Shown one piece after another: positions 1 to 8,722 of a DNA stretch of 25,158 bases. The stretch spans positions 1 through 25,158 of the forward strand of contig JBLHHI010000043.1 of the NCBI GenBank assembly GCA_047614125.1, in the 5' to 3' direction. The number at the start of each line of letters is the position of its first letter. Positions within the stretch are counted from its first letter, which is position 1. The stretch is from JBLHHI01 sp047614125. GTDB taxonomy: Bacteria; Bacteroidota; Bacteroidia; NS11-12g; UBA9320. The translations under genes and the position numbers were made by a program. Under the pieces are notes generated by a model, which had not been told where the DNA came from, ran no database searches, and saw only the letters and a program-made list of their open reading frames with translations.

Positions 1-1
1 T

Positions 2-2035
2 CCTAAAAATGTGGTTGAAAGTCCACTTTTTACAACAAACCGCCACTCTAATGGAAACTATTATGCGCCTTATATCATATCCGCTTACAATGCCGCGCCA
101 ATAAAACTAATTGCTTGTAAACTAAGGAAGAATTGGAAGACATGTGATGTTGAAGATGGGCATATTGAATTTATTGACTGCGTGATTTATGATAATCTTC
201 AAAAGTATGGCATCTATGTAAACGGTGGTTTTGGCACTATTTTTAAATCATATGGGAAAGTCAAAAACTGCAGATTTATGAATAATGAGTATGGTAGTTT
301 TTATTTTGGAGGAAATTTAAACTTTTCAGACCCTGGAATTATTGATAGCTGCTATTTTGAAAACAACCAATTAGAAATTGTTCTGAATAGCACAAGAATT
401 CCAGTGCGCAACTGTACATGGAAGAATAACAAATGTGCTGTGTTGGCTTTTGGTGGAGATAACCGACAAACAATTGAAAATTGCGTTTTTGATGGCACCT
501 ATGGGACGTGTCCCAGAGGAGGTGATATCCGTGTTTTTGGCGATGCCAGTGAAGCCGTAGTTAAGAACTGTGTATTCAAGAACAAGTCTTCTTATATAAC
601 ATCAGCTACAATTGATGGCGGCAGTCCAACCTTTGAAGGCTGCATATTTAGGGATAACATTTATGGTCCGTATCTAGCACCAGGATCAACGGATGGTAGG
701 TTTGTAAATTGCCTTTTTACTGGTAACCAACTTTCACTTCCTGCGGCATCTGACGTTACAGTCATCAATTCCAGTTTTGTAAATAACATTCATCAAATTA
801 AGGATCCAAATAACGCAGCGGTTGTAGACTCTGCATCGGGTGCCGCCGTCAGCACGGGAGGGAAGTTTACTTTTTACAATACCCTGTTTTGGGGTAATAC
901 CGATTATTTTGGAAGGATCAATAATTTCACCATCAGAACAGGTCAAACGGATCAAAAATTCTACAACTGCATCATTGAAGAAGGTCAAAAATCAATATAC
1001 AAAGAAGGTGACCGCAACTATTCATTTTCTGGTTCTATGGTAGACTGCGACTCAGCAGCCCCAACATTCATTAACCCAAGCAGTTCAAATTTCCGCCTCA
1101 AAACAGATTGTTCTGGAACCTCAATAGGTTTTAACATGGGCTATGATCAACCCATAGCCATGTCGTATTTAGGGGTTTCTTACTCAGACATCTTAGCTCA
1201 GATTAACACAGACTTAGATGGTAAGGCTAGAGTATATGATGGTCTTCCAGATGTAGGTGCCTACGAAATTCAGGCCCTAGCCAATCGCATTGATGTAGTA
1301 GATACCTTGGTGGATGCATCCAGCTGTGCCGAAGGCCAAATAAGTATATATGGTTCAGCGAATACAATAGGCCTGCTCACCGAATGGCAAAAATGGGATG
1401 GCACGAAATGGAAGTTTGTCTCAAACGCAGACCAGCCTGTTGTACTTGCACCAGTCACCGCATCAGATAGCGGGGCGCAATACCGCATATCATGGATTAA
1501 TGGGTGCAGCGTCTCAAAAATTTCTGATACCGCAACAGTCCACGTTTTTACACCAGCAAGCTATAAAATCACTTCAGATTCGCTACGCATTACCACAACC
1601 GAAACCATGGTGTTGGTTGGTCCAAACAATTTTACTACCTACCAATGGAGCAACGGAAAAACAACCAAAGACATCACCATTGATGGCGCCAACTTAGGCC
1701 TTGGTGATCATACATTCAACCTGGAAGCGATTGATGCCAACGGTTGTTCATCATCAGATAGCATTACCATAACGGTTACCAAGCACATTGGTATCGGTCA
1801 ACTTGCAGAATCAGGTTTATACATTTATCCAAATCCAAGCAAGGGTCAGCTCAACTTTTCCCAGCCCTTTTTTGGTCAATGTACCATCACAGACTTGATG
1901 GGCAAGGTAGTGTACAATGAGGAAGCACAAGGCTTAACTACTTTAAATGCAACCCACCTTAAAGAAGGAACTTATATAATTAGTCTTATAGATACAGAAG
2001 GCAATATGTTGCGATTGAAGATGGTGATGATTTGA
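2..2035 (+). CDS. Secreted right-handed beta-helix protein with T9SS C-terminal sorting domain (5' truncated)
   Basis: The reading frame is open to the left edge (codons from base 2), so the N-terminus and signal peptide lie outside the window; a GTG at 11 is only the first start-like codon. About the first 330 residues carry irregular repeats of the type NCxFxxN (NCRFMNN, SCYFENN, NCTWKNN, NCVFKNK, GCIFRDN, NCLFTGN), which is the signature of a parallel beta-helix. The motif LDGKARVYDGLPDVGAYE follows, as in choice-of-anchor Q surface proteins. Next come about 150 residues that look like two Ig/PKD-type modules (YQWSNG, DANGCSSSD). The last ~80 residues are a type A T9SS sorting domain (IYPNPSKGQ near its start, KEGTYIISL near its end). 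It is probably exported through the outer membrane and attached to the surface or released. The helix could bind or cleave polysaccharide, but no catalytic residues were identified, so substrate and activity are unknown. Confidence 0.85.
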   Translation, partial: PKNVVESPLFTTNRHSNGNYYAPYIISAYNAAPIKLIACKLRKNWKTCDVEDGHIEFIDCVIYDNLQKYGIYVNGGFGTIFKSYGKVKNCRFMNNEYGSFYFGGNLNFSDPGIIDSCYFENNQLEIVLNSTRIPVRNCTWKNNKCAVLAFGGDNRQTIENCVFDGTYGTCPRGGDIRVFGDASEAVVKNCVFKNKSSYITSATIDGGSPTFEGCIFRDNIYGPYLAPGSTDGRFVNCLFTGNQLSLPAASDVTVINSSFVNNIHQIKDPNNAAVVDSASGAAVSTGGKFTFYNTLFWGNTDYFGRINNFTIRTGQTDQKFYNCIIEEGQKSIYKEGDRNYSFSGSMVDCDSAAPTFINPSSSNFRLKTDCSGTSIGFNMGYDQPIAMSYLGVSYSDILAQINTDLDGKARVYDGLPDVGAYEIQALANRIDVVDTLVDASSCAEGQISIYGSANTIGLLTEWQKWDGTKWKFVSNADQPVVLAPVTASDSGAQYRISWINGCSVSKISDTATVHVFTPASYKITSDSLRITTTETMVLVGPNNFTTYQWSNGKTTKDITIDGANLGLGDHTFNLEAIDANGCSSSDSITITVTKHIGIGQLAESGLYIYPNPSKGQLNFSQPFFGQCTITDLMGKVVYNEEAQGLTTLNATHLKEGTYIISLIDTEGNMLRLKMVMI

Positions 2036-2090
2036 TGGAGAATTGATGATTGACCATGGATGATGAAAAGTGATTGCTTTCAACGAAAAC

Positions 2091-2297
2091 CGTCATTCAG
2101 AGGAGCTTTGCGAAGAAAGAGTCGGTCTTGTAAAAAGATGTTTAAGGCAAAGTCCGAAGAATCTTTTGATCGAATCCGTGTGTTTCTAAAAGATTCCCAC
2201 CAAAGGCGGGCAGGCTTTCGGTTAACTTTTATTGGTCATTGGACTTCGATTCATCATTTTCAAAAGTTAAACCTCTAAATGACGCGTTGTGGCAAAC
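2091..2297. repeat. Dispersed hairpin repeat, unit 1
   Basis: This is the first of two related non-coding units in the 671-bp gene-free gap 2036-2706. Segment A (2091-2176) is repeated at 2372-2456, and segment B (2191-2297, 107 bp) is repeated at 2537-2643 with only three mismatches. The unit is bounded by inverted 12-mers: GTCATTCAGAGG at 2092-2103 and CCTCTAAATGAC at 2272-2283 (one mismatch). Internal inverted arms are GAATCTTTT (2159-2167) with AAAAGATTC (2188-2196), and TTAACTTTT (2222-2230) with AAAAGTTAA (2262-2270). Open frames cross it but share no recognisable protein, so I treat it as non-coding. It may be a MITE-like or REP/BIME-like element. Confidence 0.8.
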
Positions 2298-2371
2298 CAA
2301 CCCCCAAACGGCTTTGTCACTCGGCTGGAGCCAAGCGACTGCGCCTCACGATGTCGAAAGTTGCACGCAAC

Positions 2372-2643
2372 CGTCATTCAGAGGAGCTTTGCGAAGATGG
2401 AGTTGGTTGTGTAAAGAGGTGTTGAAGCAAAGTCCGAAGAATCTTTTGATCGAATCGTCATTCAGAACCACCTTTACGCAACGCAGTGAAGCAAAGTGGT
2501 GAAGAATCTGTTGATCAAGCCACTTTTGCCTTCAACAGATTCCCACCAAAGGCGGGCAGGCTTTCGGTTAACTTTTATTGATCATTGGACTTCGATTCAA
2601 CATTTTCAAAAGTTAAACCTCTGAATGACGCGTTGTGGCAAAC
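2372..2643. repeat. Dispersed hairpin repeat, unit 2
   Basis: This second copy is longer than unit 1 because about 65 bp (2456-2520) are inserted between segments A and B. The insert begins with the same CGTCATTCAG and contains an ACCACCTTT/AAAGTGGT hairpin, so it resembles a nested partial copy. The outer arms GTCATTCAGAGG (2373-2384) and CCTCTGAATGAC (2618-2629) are perfectly complementary. The inner arms GAATCTGTTG (2504-2513) and CAACAGATTC (2533-2542) are also perfect. Compared with unit 1, one inner base pair has changed on both sides (T:A to G:C), which keeps the stem paired. Confidence 0.8.
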
Positions 2644-2651
2644 GTGATCAA

Positions 2652-2666
2652 AGCCCCGCAGGGGCT
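2652..2666 (-). terminator. Possible terminator of the SNF2 gene
   Basis: AGCCCC-GCA-GGGGCT forms a six-pair GC-rich stem 41 bp past the stop of the minus-strand helicase gene. On the minus strand the stem is followed by TTTGATC, so the U-tract is short. It also abuts the repeat region and could belong to that instead. Confidence 0.4.
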
Positions 2667-2706
2667 AACTATAAACCATAAACCCGAAACCAAATAACTA
2701 ATGACG

Positions 2707-5649
2707 TTAGTCAAACAACTGCTCAATATCGGTAGACGTAAGTTGTTTTAAATACGATTCTTCTGTTTTAATGAGCGACGAACTGAGGTTTTTCTTATGC
2801 TCTTGGAGCTTCACTATTTTATCTTCAACCGTATTGCCCGTAACAAACTTATAACTGAAAACACGTTGCGTTTGACCAATCCGATGGGTTCGATCGATGG
2901 CCTGTGCTTCTGCAGCTGGATTCCACCACGGATCCAACATAAAAACATAGTCGGCGGCCGTGAGGTTTAGTCCGAAGCCACCCGCTTTTAACGAAATGAC
3001 AAAGACCCGTTTGCTCGAGTCTTCCTGAAATGATTTCACCTGAATGTTTCGCTGCTTTGCCGGGGTACTTCCGTCCAAATAACAAAAGCCAATGTTTTGA
3101 TCGTTTAACCACTTTACGTACAGTTGCAAATGCCCTACAAATTGCGAGAACATCAATACTTTGTGATCTTCTTCTAGCGCCGTTTCCAACATCGAAACCA
3201 CTTGCTCGAACTTACCCGATTGATGCTCATATTCTGGATTGCATAAAACCGGATGGTTGGCAATTTGCCTCAGCTTTGTTAAACCCGAGAGCAGATGAAT
3301 TCTTGATTTACCCATGCCCAGTTTTTGTATGGAGTCTAGAATCAAGTTTCGATACGTCGACTTTGTTTTTTCGTATACGTCCGCTTGTTCATCGGTCATA
3401 TTGCAATAGACCACTTGTTCTGTTTTAGAGGGCAAATCATCGGCAACTTGCATCTTTGTACGGCGCATTACAAAGGGTTTAATCAAATGGTGTAACAAGT
3501 TGGTTTTCTCCACATCGTGTTGTTTTTCGATTGGGTTTGCAAACTTAGTAACAAAGCTTTTATGACTTCCCAACATGCCAGGGTTTATAAAGTTCATTTG
3601 CGACCAAAGGTCAACAACAGTATTTTCAATAGGCGTTCCAGTAAGCGTAATACGTTGGTTTGAAGGGATTTGTGTGATATTTTTTGCCAGCTTTGAGGTT
3701 GGGTTTTTGATGAACTGACTTTCATCGAGTAGGATGAGATTGAACGTAAATGTTTTAAAGATTTCAATGTCGTTGCGCACAGTTCCATACGTTGTGATTA
3801 CCAAATCAAAGTGCGAAAAACTTTGTGCTGAGGTTGCTCTTTGAATTCCAACGTGCTGATAAATTTCCAACGAAGGGGCAAACTTTTTTGCTTCTTGAAT
3901 CCAGTTGTAAATGAGGGAAGTTGGAACGCAAAGCAAGCAGGTGCTTTGTTTTTTTTCAACCCCAAAGATGTTTTGCTGGATGGGAGTATTCGAGCTGAGG
4001 TTGGCCGCGTTCAGTGCTGATTTAAGATTTCCATAACTTGGATTTTCTTTTAAATATTGAAGAAAGGCCAAGGCTTGTACGGTTTTACCCAAGCCCATGT
4101 CGTCAGCCAAAACACCTCCCATGTTGATGTGTCGAAGAAAGTGCATCCAATCGTAGCCTGCTTTTTGGTAGGGGCGAAGCTTCCCAACAAAACCTTTGGG
4201 CAACGCTGCTTCTTCAATTCCTGCAAAGCCGTGTAATTTTTCCTTAAGCTCGGTTGAATGATCCGGATTAAAAATTGGCTGTAACAAACCTACGTGGTGT
4301 TTTTCCAGGTGAATGTGCTCTTCAGAAATTGTAAATTCTGCCAATCCCTTCATTTGCTCTATCCACTTTAGCGGAATCACCGCTTGTTTTCCGTCGGGCA
4401 ACAGAAAAACTCGTTTACCGCTAAGAATGTGTTTGCGCAACTGAGCAAACGGAATTTTAAATCCGCCTAAAACAACGTCAGCTTTCACATCAAACCAATC
4501 GCGCTCTTCGTCTACCTCCAAACGCAATTGGGCCAGCTCGAGCGTGAAAACATCTTTGAAATTTTGATCAATGACAAAACCTGCCTTTTCCAAGCTATCG
4601 GCATTTTGCACCACCCATTCAATAATTTCATAATCATCAACTTGATTCCCTAACTTAAACTCAGAGCCTTGCTGATGCACAAGTCCAAGCAGTGCTAAGG
4701 TGTCTTTTTTAATTTCTTCCCATTGTTTGGATCGCTTGATTCGAGTAAACACATAAATCCCATTTTCTTGAGATAGGCTTACGGATACGTATTTATCAGA
4801 ATGATATGGAAAAATATTCGACCCATAGTTGAACTTAAGTAAGGCGCCGGTGGTGCCATCCAACAAATTGCTCAATTGCAAAATGGGGGAAGCCACAAAT
4901 TTTTCAGTTCTTATTTCAATTCCAACAGCATAAACGGAGTATTGCTCGATGAGTGGTACAACAAACTTCCGAAAATATTTTTCTTCGGATGCCGCAGGTA
5001 TTTGAATAAACTTTTTGCGTAGAAAGGGCTCTAATTTATTCCCATCTACTTGAGCATCAAATAATAACAATTTATTTCCTACAATTAAGTAACAAGGTTC
5101 TCTGCTCAGCAAAATGGCATTGTGCCGCGAGAAATGTACCCGCTGTCCGAGGTGTTTTATGGTGGCAAAATAATGGGTGTTGTCTGGGTTTTTACGCAAA
5201 TGAAAAAGTACTGTGGCCACTTCATCCGTCCAATCGATGGGGTGGTAAATAATGTTTTTAAGTTCGGAAACGTAGAGTTTCTTTCCTTTTATAAGCTGAA
5301 TGGCTTTTGCAATGCGCCGCTCAATAAAGGGGCGAATGGCTTTTTTGAATAGATCGTGATCGAAGTATTTATCAAAGTATTCTTTTGGACGAATTCGTTT
5401 CTTTGGACTAAATTTCTTGATGATGAATTCGGGAGTGCATTCATCCAAAAGCCGAAGTGCTTCATAATCATTGGCATCCAACTTTTTATCGTAAAAATCA
5501 GCATTGTTGCCATGTATTTTTTGATGAACCAATGAAAGGTTACCGGCGCTGGTAAGTTGAACAACATATCCTTCGATGAGAAAACCCAAATACGGGTGTT
5601 CCACTACAGAATAAACAGATTCATAATTTGCCGAAGCAGGTACTTTCAT
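2707..5649 (-). CDS. SNF2/Rad54-family DNA-dependent ATPase (helicase-like)
   Basis: A 980-residue protein starting at ATG 5649. The C-terminal half (about 495-980) holds the full SNF2 motor. Motif I is LADDMGLGKT (~514-523), motif II is LLDESQ (~637-642; DESQ in place of the usual DEAH/DEAQ), and motif III is LTGTPIEN. Helicase-C motifs are YLDGSTP, SLKAGGFGLNLTAA and AIDRTHRIGQ (~915-925). The ~490-residue N-terminal part has no motif I recognise, and no zinc-binding SWIM pattern was seen. Family members translocate on double-stranded DNA and remodel protein-DNA complexes; bacterial ones have been linked to RNA polymerase recycling (RapA) or to defence islands. No methylase, nuclease or phospholipase neighbour is present, so a housekeeping role is more likely than defence. 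It stands alone, between the repeat region and the acc operon. Confidence 0.9.
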   Translation of the reverse strand: MKVPASANYESVYSVVEHPYLGFLIEGYVVQLTSAGNLSLVHQKIHGNNADFYDKKLDANDYEALRLLDECTPEFIIKKFSPKKRIRPKEYFDKYFDHDLFKKAIRPFIERRIAKAIQLIKGKKLYVSELKNIIYHPIDWTDEVATVLFHLRKNPDNTHYFATIKHLGQRVHFSRHNAILLSREPCYLIVGNKLLLFDAQVDGNKLEPFLRKKFIQIPAASEEKYFRKFVVPLIEQYSVYAVGIEIRTEKFVASPILQLSNLLDGTTGALLKFNYGSNIFPYHSDKYVSVSLSQENGIYVFTRIKRSKQWEEIKKDTLALLGLVHQQGSEFKLGNQVDDYEIIEWVVQNADSLEKAGFVIDQNFKDVFTLELAQLRLEVDEERDWFDVKADVVLGGFKIPFAQLRKHILSGKRVFLLPDGKQAVIPLKWIEQMKGLAEFTISEEHIHLEKHHVGLLQPIFNPDHSTELKEKLHGFAGIEEAALPKGFVGKLRPYQKAGYDWMHFLRHINMGGVLADDMGLGKTVQALAFLQYLKENPSYGNLKSALNAANLSSNTPIQQNIFGVEKKQSTCLLCVPTSLIYNWIQEAKKFAPSLEIYQHVGIQRATSAQSFSHFDLVITTYGTVRNDIEIFKTFTFNLILLDESQFIKNPTSKLAKNITQIPSNQRITLTGTPIENTVVDLWSQMNFINPGMLGSHKSFVTKFANPIEKQHDVEKTNLLHHLIKPFVMRRTKMQVADDLPSKTEQVVYCNMTDEQADVYEKTKSTYRNLILDSIQKLGMGKSRIHLLSGLTKLRQIANHPVLCNPEYEHQSGKFEQVVSMLETALEEDHKVLMFSQFVGHLQLYVKWLNDQNIGFCYLDGSTPAKQRNIQVKSFQEDSSKRVFVISLKAGGFGLNLTAADYVFMLDPWWNPAAEAQAIDRTHRIGQTQRVFSYKFVTGNTVEDKIVKLQEHKKNLSSSLIKTEESYLKQLTSTDIEQLFD

Positions 5650-5722
5650 GTGATTTTAACAAACTTCAAAAGCCGTAAAAATACACAGGATTACACGAAA
5701 AAAGTTGGAATAATTTGAAAAG

Positions 5723-5751
5723 CTGAATTTCAATAATTTATTGAAATTCAG
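5723..5751 (-). terminator. Perfect 29-bp palindrome, likely terminator of the acc operon
   Basis: Arms of 14 bp, CTGAATTTCAATAA at 5723-5736 and its exact complement at 5738-5751, surround a single central T (5737). It lies 30 bp past the accC stop. On the minus strand it is followed by CTTTTC, a weak U-tract. The position suits transcription termination or 3'-end protection for the seven-gene minus-strand block. It could also be an operator for the SNF2 gene, whose start is 73 bp further on. Confidence 0.55.
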
Positions 5752-5781
5752 ATTCGTAGCGCGGCGAGTTTGAAAAGTTTG

Positions 5782-7125
5782 CTAACCTTCAAATTTGAAG
5801 GTTTCCATAAACTTGGTTGTAAAGTTACCGCTTTTAAAATCTTCGTTTTCCATAAGCGCTATTTGCAAGGGTATGGTTGTTTTAATTCCTTCAATGATAA
5901 ATTCATTCAGGGCACGATGCATTTTGGTAATGGCTTCTTCTCTGGTGTTGGCCCTTACGATCAGCTTTGCCACCATTGAATCGTAATTAGGCGGAATGGT
6001 GTAACCCGCATAGATGTGGCTGTCTACACGCACTCCATGCCCTCCAGGCTTGTGTAAAACCGTAATGGTGCCAGGAGAAGGTCGATAGTTGTTTAACGGA
6101 TCCTCGGCATTTATTCGGCACTCGATGCTGTGGCCTATAGGATAGTAGTTTTTGCCTGTAATTGGGATGCCAGCAGCTAGTTTAATCTGCTCCATGATTA
6201 AATCATGATTTATAACTTCCTCAGTAACAGGGTGTTCTACTTGGATGCGTGTATTCATCTCCATAAAGTAGAAGTTGCGATGCTTATCTACCAAAAACTC
6301 TACGGTTCCAACACCTTCGTAGCCAATGGCATTTCCGGCTTTAATTGCTGCGTCGCCCATTTGCTTTCTCAAATCGTCTGTCATAAAGGGAGAAGGAGCT
6401 TCTTCAATCAACTTTTGATGACGGCGTTGTATGGAACAGTCGCGTTCACTCAAATGGCAAACTTTTCCGTATTGATCGCCGGCAATTTGAATTTCGATGT
6501 GCCTGGGTTCTTCAACATATTTTTCGAGGTACATGGCATCGTTACCAAAGGCTGCTGCCGATTCTTTACGTGCAGAATCCCATGCCGATTCAAATTCATC
6601 ATCGTTCCATATAATGCGCATGCCCTTACCACCACCACCGGCGGTGGCCTTGATAATTACGGGGTATCCTACTTCTTTATTGGCTAACTCAATGCCATGC
6701 TCCAAACTTTCCAACAAACCTACCGAGCCTGGAACACAGGGCACGCCCGCTGCAAGCATTGTTGCCTTTGCATTCGACTTGTCGCCCATGCTGTTGATCA
6801 TTTCTGGCGATGCACCAATAAACTTGATACCACTGTCTCTGCAAAGTTCTGAGAACTTGGCATTTTCGGAAAGAAACCCATATCCTGGGTGGATGGCGTC
6901 CGCATTTGTAATTTCTGCAGCAGCCAATATGTTTGGCATGCTCAGATATGAGAGCGCACTGGGCGGAGGCCCAATGCAAACGGCTTCATCCGCAAACTTT
7001 AAATGTATGCTATCGCGATCGGCTGTTGAATAAACTGCGACTGTTTTTATGCCCATTTCTTTACAGGTTCTAACTACCCGCAAAGCAATTTCACCTCGAT
7101 TGGCGATTAGTATTTTCTTAAACAT
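5782..7125 (-). CDS. accC: Acetyl-CoA carboxylase, biotin carboxylase subunit
   Basis: A 447-residue protein, the normal length for bacterial AccC. It carboxylates the biotin on AccB using ATP and bicarbonate, the first half-reaction of malonyl-CoA synthesis in the cytoplasm. The start is ATG 7125. The N-terminal domain begins KKILIANRGEIALRV. The ATP-grasp glycine loop is GGGGKGMR (163-170), preceded by the lysine of VIIKA (K159). The catalytic signature EMNTRIQVEHPVTE spans 289-302, with R293 in the position of the catalytic arginine. No biotinyl or carboxyltransferase domain is fused, so this is the separate-subunit form. It is the last gene of the minus-strand block, 39 bp after accB; the carboxyltransferase genes accA and accD are not in this window. 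Confidence 0.97.
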   Translation of the reverse strand: MFKKILIANRGEIALRVVRTCKEMGIKTVAVYSTADRDSIHLKFADEAVCIGPPPSALSYLSMPNILAAAEITNADAIHPGYGFLSENAKFSELCRDSGIKFIGASPEMINSMGDKSNAKATMLAAGVPCVPGSVGLLESLEHGIELANKEVGYPVIIKATAGGGGKGMRIIWNDDEFESAWDSARKESAAAFGNDAMYLEKYVEEPRHIEIQIAGDQYGKVCHLSERDCSIQRRHQKLIEEAPSPFMTDDLRKQMGDAAIKAGNAIGYEGVGTVEFLVDKHRNFYFMEMNTRIQVEHPVTEEVINHDLIMEQIKLAAGIPITGKNYYPIGHSIECRINAEDPLNNYRPSPGTITVLHKPGGHGVRVDSHIYAGYTIPPNYDSMVAKLIVRANTREEAITKMHRALNEFIIEGIKTTIPLQIALMENEDFKSGNFTTKFMETFKFEG

Positions 7126-7164
7126 CGGCTTTATTTGAACGTTAAAAATTGCCCGTAATCAGAA

Positions 7165-7644
7165 CTAGATGGGTTCCACCAAAAAGAGGGGCTGATCGTA
7201 TTCTACAGGAGAAGAATCATCAACTAAGATTTTAACGATTCGTCCGGATACTTCCGATTCAATTTCGTTAAACAACTTCATGGCTTCCACAATGCAAAGG
7301 GTTTGACCTACTTTAATCTCGTCTCCAACGTTTACAAAGGAAGGCTTATCGGGAGAAGTGCTTCTGTAGAAAGTTCCGATCATGGGCGATTTAATCGATT
7401 CGTACTCATCTGCTTTGTCAGCAATGCTTTCAGAACTAGCAGTAACAGCAGGTGCCGAGCTAGCAGGTGCAGCAGGAGAAGCCATCCCTGGCTGAGTAGC
7501 CATCATTTGTGGCATTGAAACCATGTTGGTTGTTACCTCGTTTTTCTTGATTTTCAATCGAAAATCTTGACGTTCTATTTCAACTTGATCCACATTAGAT
7601 GTGGAAACGAGTTTGATGAGCTGTTGAATCTCTTTTAAATCCAT
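7165..7644 (-). CDS. accB: Acetyl-CoA carboxylase, biotin carboxyl carrier protein
   Basis: A 159-residue carrier that swings biotin between biotin carboxylase and carboxyltransferase. The C-terminal half is a lipoyl/biotinyl domain with the biotinylation motif VEAMKLFNEIE; the modified lysine is K123. The N-terminal helix (MDLKEIQQLIKLV) and a flexible Ala/Pro/Ser-rich linker (about 50-75) are typical of BCCP. The thumb-region motif SPMIGTFYRS is present. The start is ATG 7644, 51 bp after fabH. It is followed by accC, so the two partner subunits are made from one transcript. Confidence 0.97.
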   Translation of the reverse strand: MDLKEIQQLIKLVSTSNVDQVEIERQDFRLKIKKNEVTTNMVSMPQMMATQPGMASPAAPASSAPAVTASSESIADKADEYESIKSPMIGTFYRSTSPDKPSFVNVGDEIKVGQTLCIVEAMKLFNEIESEVSGRIVKILVDDSSPVEYDQPLFLVEPI

Positions 7645-7695
7645 AATTTCAAATTAAGCTAAAAAAAGTCTAAATAAATATATTATTGGAATCAG

Positions 7696-8694
7696 TTAAG
7701 ATGGATCATAGGCCCACTTAACATAGATGGCGCCCCAGGTAAATCCTCCACCAAAGGCAGCTAATATCAGCTTGTCTCCTTTCTTAAGCTGCTGCTCATA
7801 GTTCCACAAACACAGTGGTATAGTGGCTGCGGTGGTGTTGCCGTATTTTTGAATGTTGAGCATTACGCGCTCGGCAGGTAAGTTCATTCTGTTGGCTGTG
7901 GCATCAATAATGCGCTTATTGGCTTGATGTGGTACCAACCAATCAATGTCTTTGCCCTCAAGATTATTTCGTTGCATCACTTCATAACTCACATCCGCCA
8001 TGTTTACCACGGCAAATTTGAATACAGATGTGCCTTCTTGATAAACAAAGTGCAGTTTCTGATCGATGGTTTCGTGTGATGCAGGCAGCACTGAACCACC
8101 CGCTTTTTGATGTAAATATACTTTCCCGCTTCCATCCGATTTTAGAATCGCATCAATTACGCCCACATCTTCAGAGGTAGGTTCCAGCATTATTGCACCG
8201 GCACCATCACCAAATATTATGCACGTGGAACGATCGGTGTAATCAATGATTGAAGACATCTTGTCTACCCCAACTAAAATTACCTTTTTGTACGCACCAC
8301 TTTCAATAAATCGTCGCGCGGATTCAAGGCCATATAAAAAACCGGAGCAAGCTGCATTTAAATCAAAGCCCCATGCGTTTGATGCGCCAACCTTATCACA
8401 GATGATGTTGGCCGTGGCTGGGAAAACATAGTCGCCAGTTACCGTGGCACAGATCAAAAGATCTACCTCCTCGGGCTTGGTGTTTGTTTTTTTAAGAAGC
8501 TCTAAAACGGCGGGAATTGCCAAATCTGAGGCGCCTTTCCCTACCTCATCTAATATTCTTCGTTCTTCAATCCCAGTTCTAGATTTGATCCATTCTTCGT
8601 TGGTGTTAACCATCGATTCTAAATCTTTGTTGGTCAAAACCTTTTCAGGAACGTATCCATGAACACCGGTGATGGCAGCGTTAATTTTTTCCAT
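7696..8694 (-). CDS. fabH: 3-oxoacyl-ACP synthase III
   Basis: A 332-residue condensing enzyme that starts each fatty acid by joining an acyl-CoA to malonyl-ACP. The catalytic triad is visible: C116 in NAACSGFLYG, H256 in VPHQANKRI and N286 in KYGNTTAA. The N-terminal ITGVHGYVPEKVLTN and C-terminal AAFGGGFTWGA are also standard for the family. Whether the primer is acetyl-CoA or a branched acyl-CoA cannot be told from sequence alone, although many Bacteroidota make iso-branched lipids. It follows plsX by 28 bp and precedes accB, linking initiation of fatty-acid synthesis to malonyl-CoA supply. Confidence 0.97.
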   Translation of the reverse strand: MEKINAAITGVHGYVPEKVLTNKDLESMVNTNEEWIKSRTGIEERRILDEVGKGASDLAIPAVLELLKKTNTKPEEVDLLICATVTGDYVFPATANIICDKVGASNAWGFDLNAACSGFLYGLESARRFIESGAYKKVILVGVDKMSSIIDYTDRSTCIIFGDGAGAIMLEPTSEDVGVIDAILKSDGSGKVYLHQKAGGSVLPASHETIDQKLHFVYQEGTSVFKFAVVNMADVSYEVMQRNNLEGKDIDWLVPHQANKRIIDATANRMNLPAERVMLNIQKYGNTTAATIPLCLWNYEQQLKKGDKLILAAFGGGFTWGAIYVKWAYDPS

Positions 8695-8722
8695 TATTTG
8701 AGATTGAATATTAAACCCAATT

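Noticed and set aside
2060..2502. Short open frames crossing the repeat units (2060-2278 and 2239-2502)
   Set aside because: They run through both copies of the repeats, their peptides are low-complexity translations of stem sequences, and no recognisable domain or start context is present.
2091..2643. CRISPR array
   Set aside because: Only two long units with internal hairpins and unequal spacing; no short repeats with regular spacers and no cas genes.
2707..5649. Defence island centred on the SNF2 ATPase
   Set aside because: No nuclease, methylase, phospholipase D or other defence gene flanks it; the neighbours are housekeeping genes and repeats.
6205..7033. Two long plus-strand open frames opposite accC (6205-6687 and 6497-7033)
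   Set aside because: They lie entirely antisense to a clear biotin carboxylase gene, and their peptides show no family motif.
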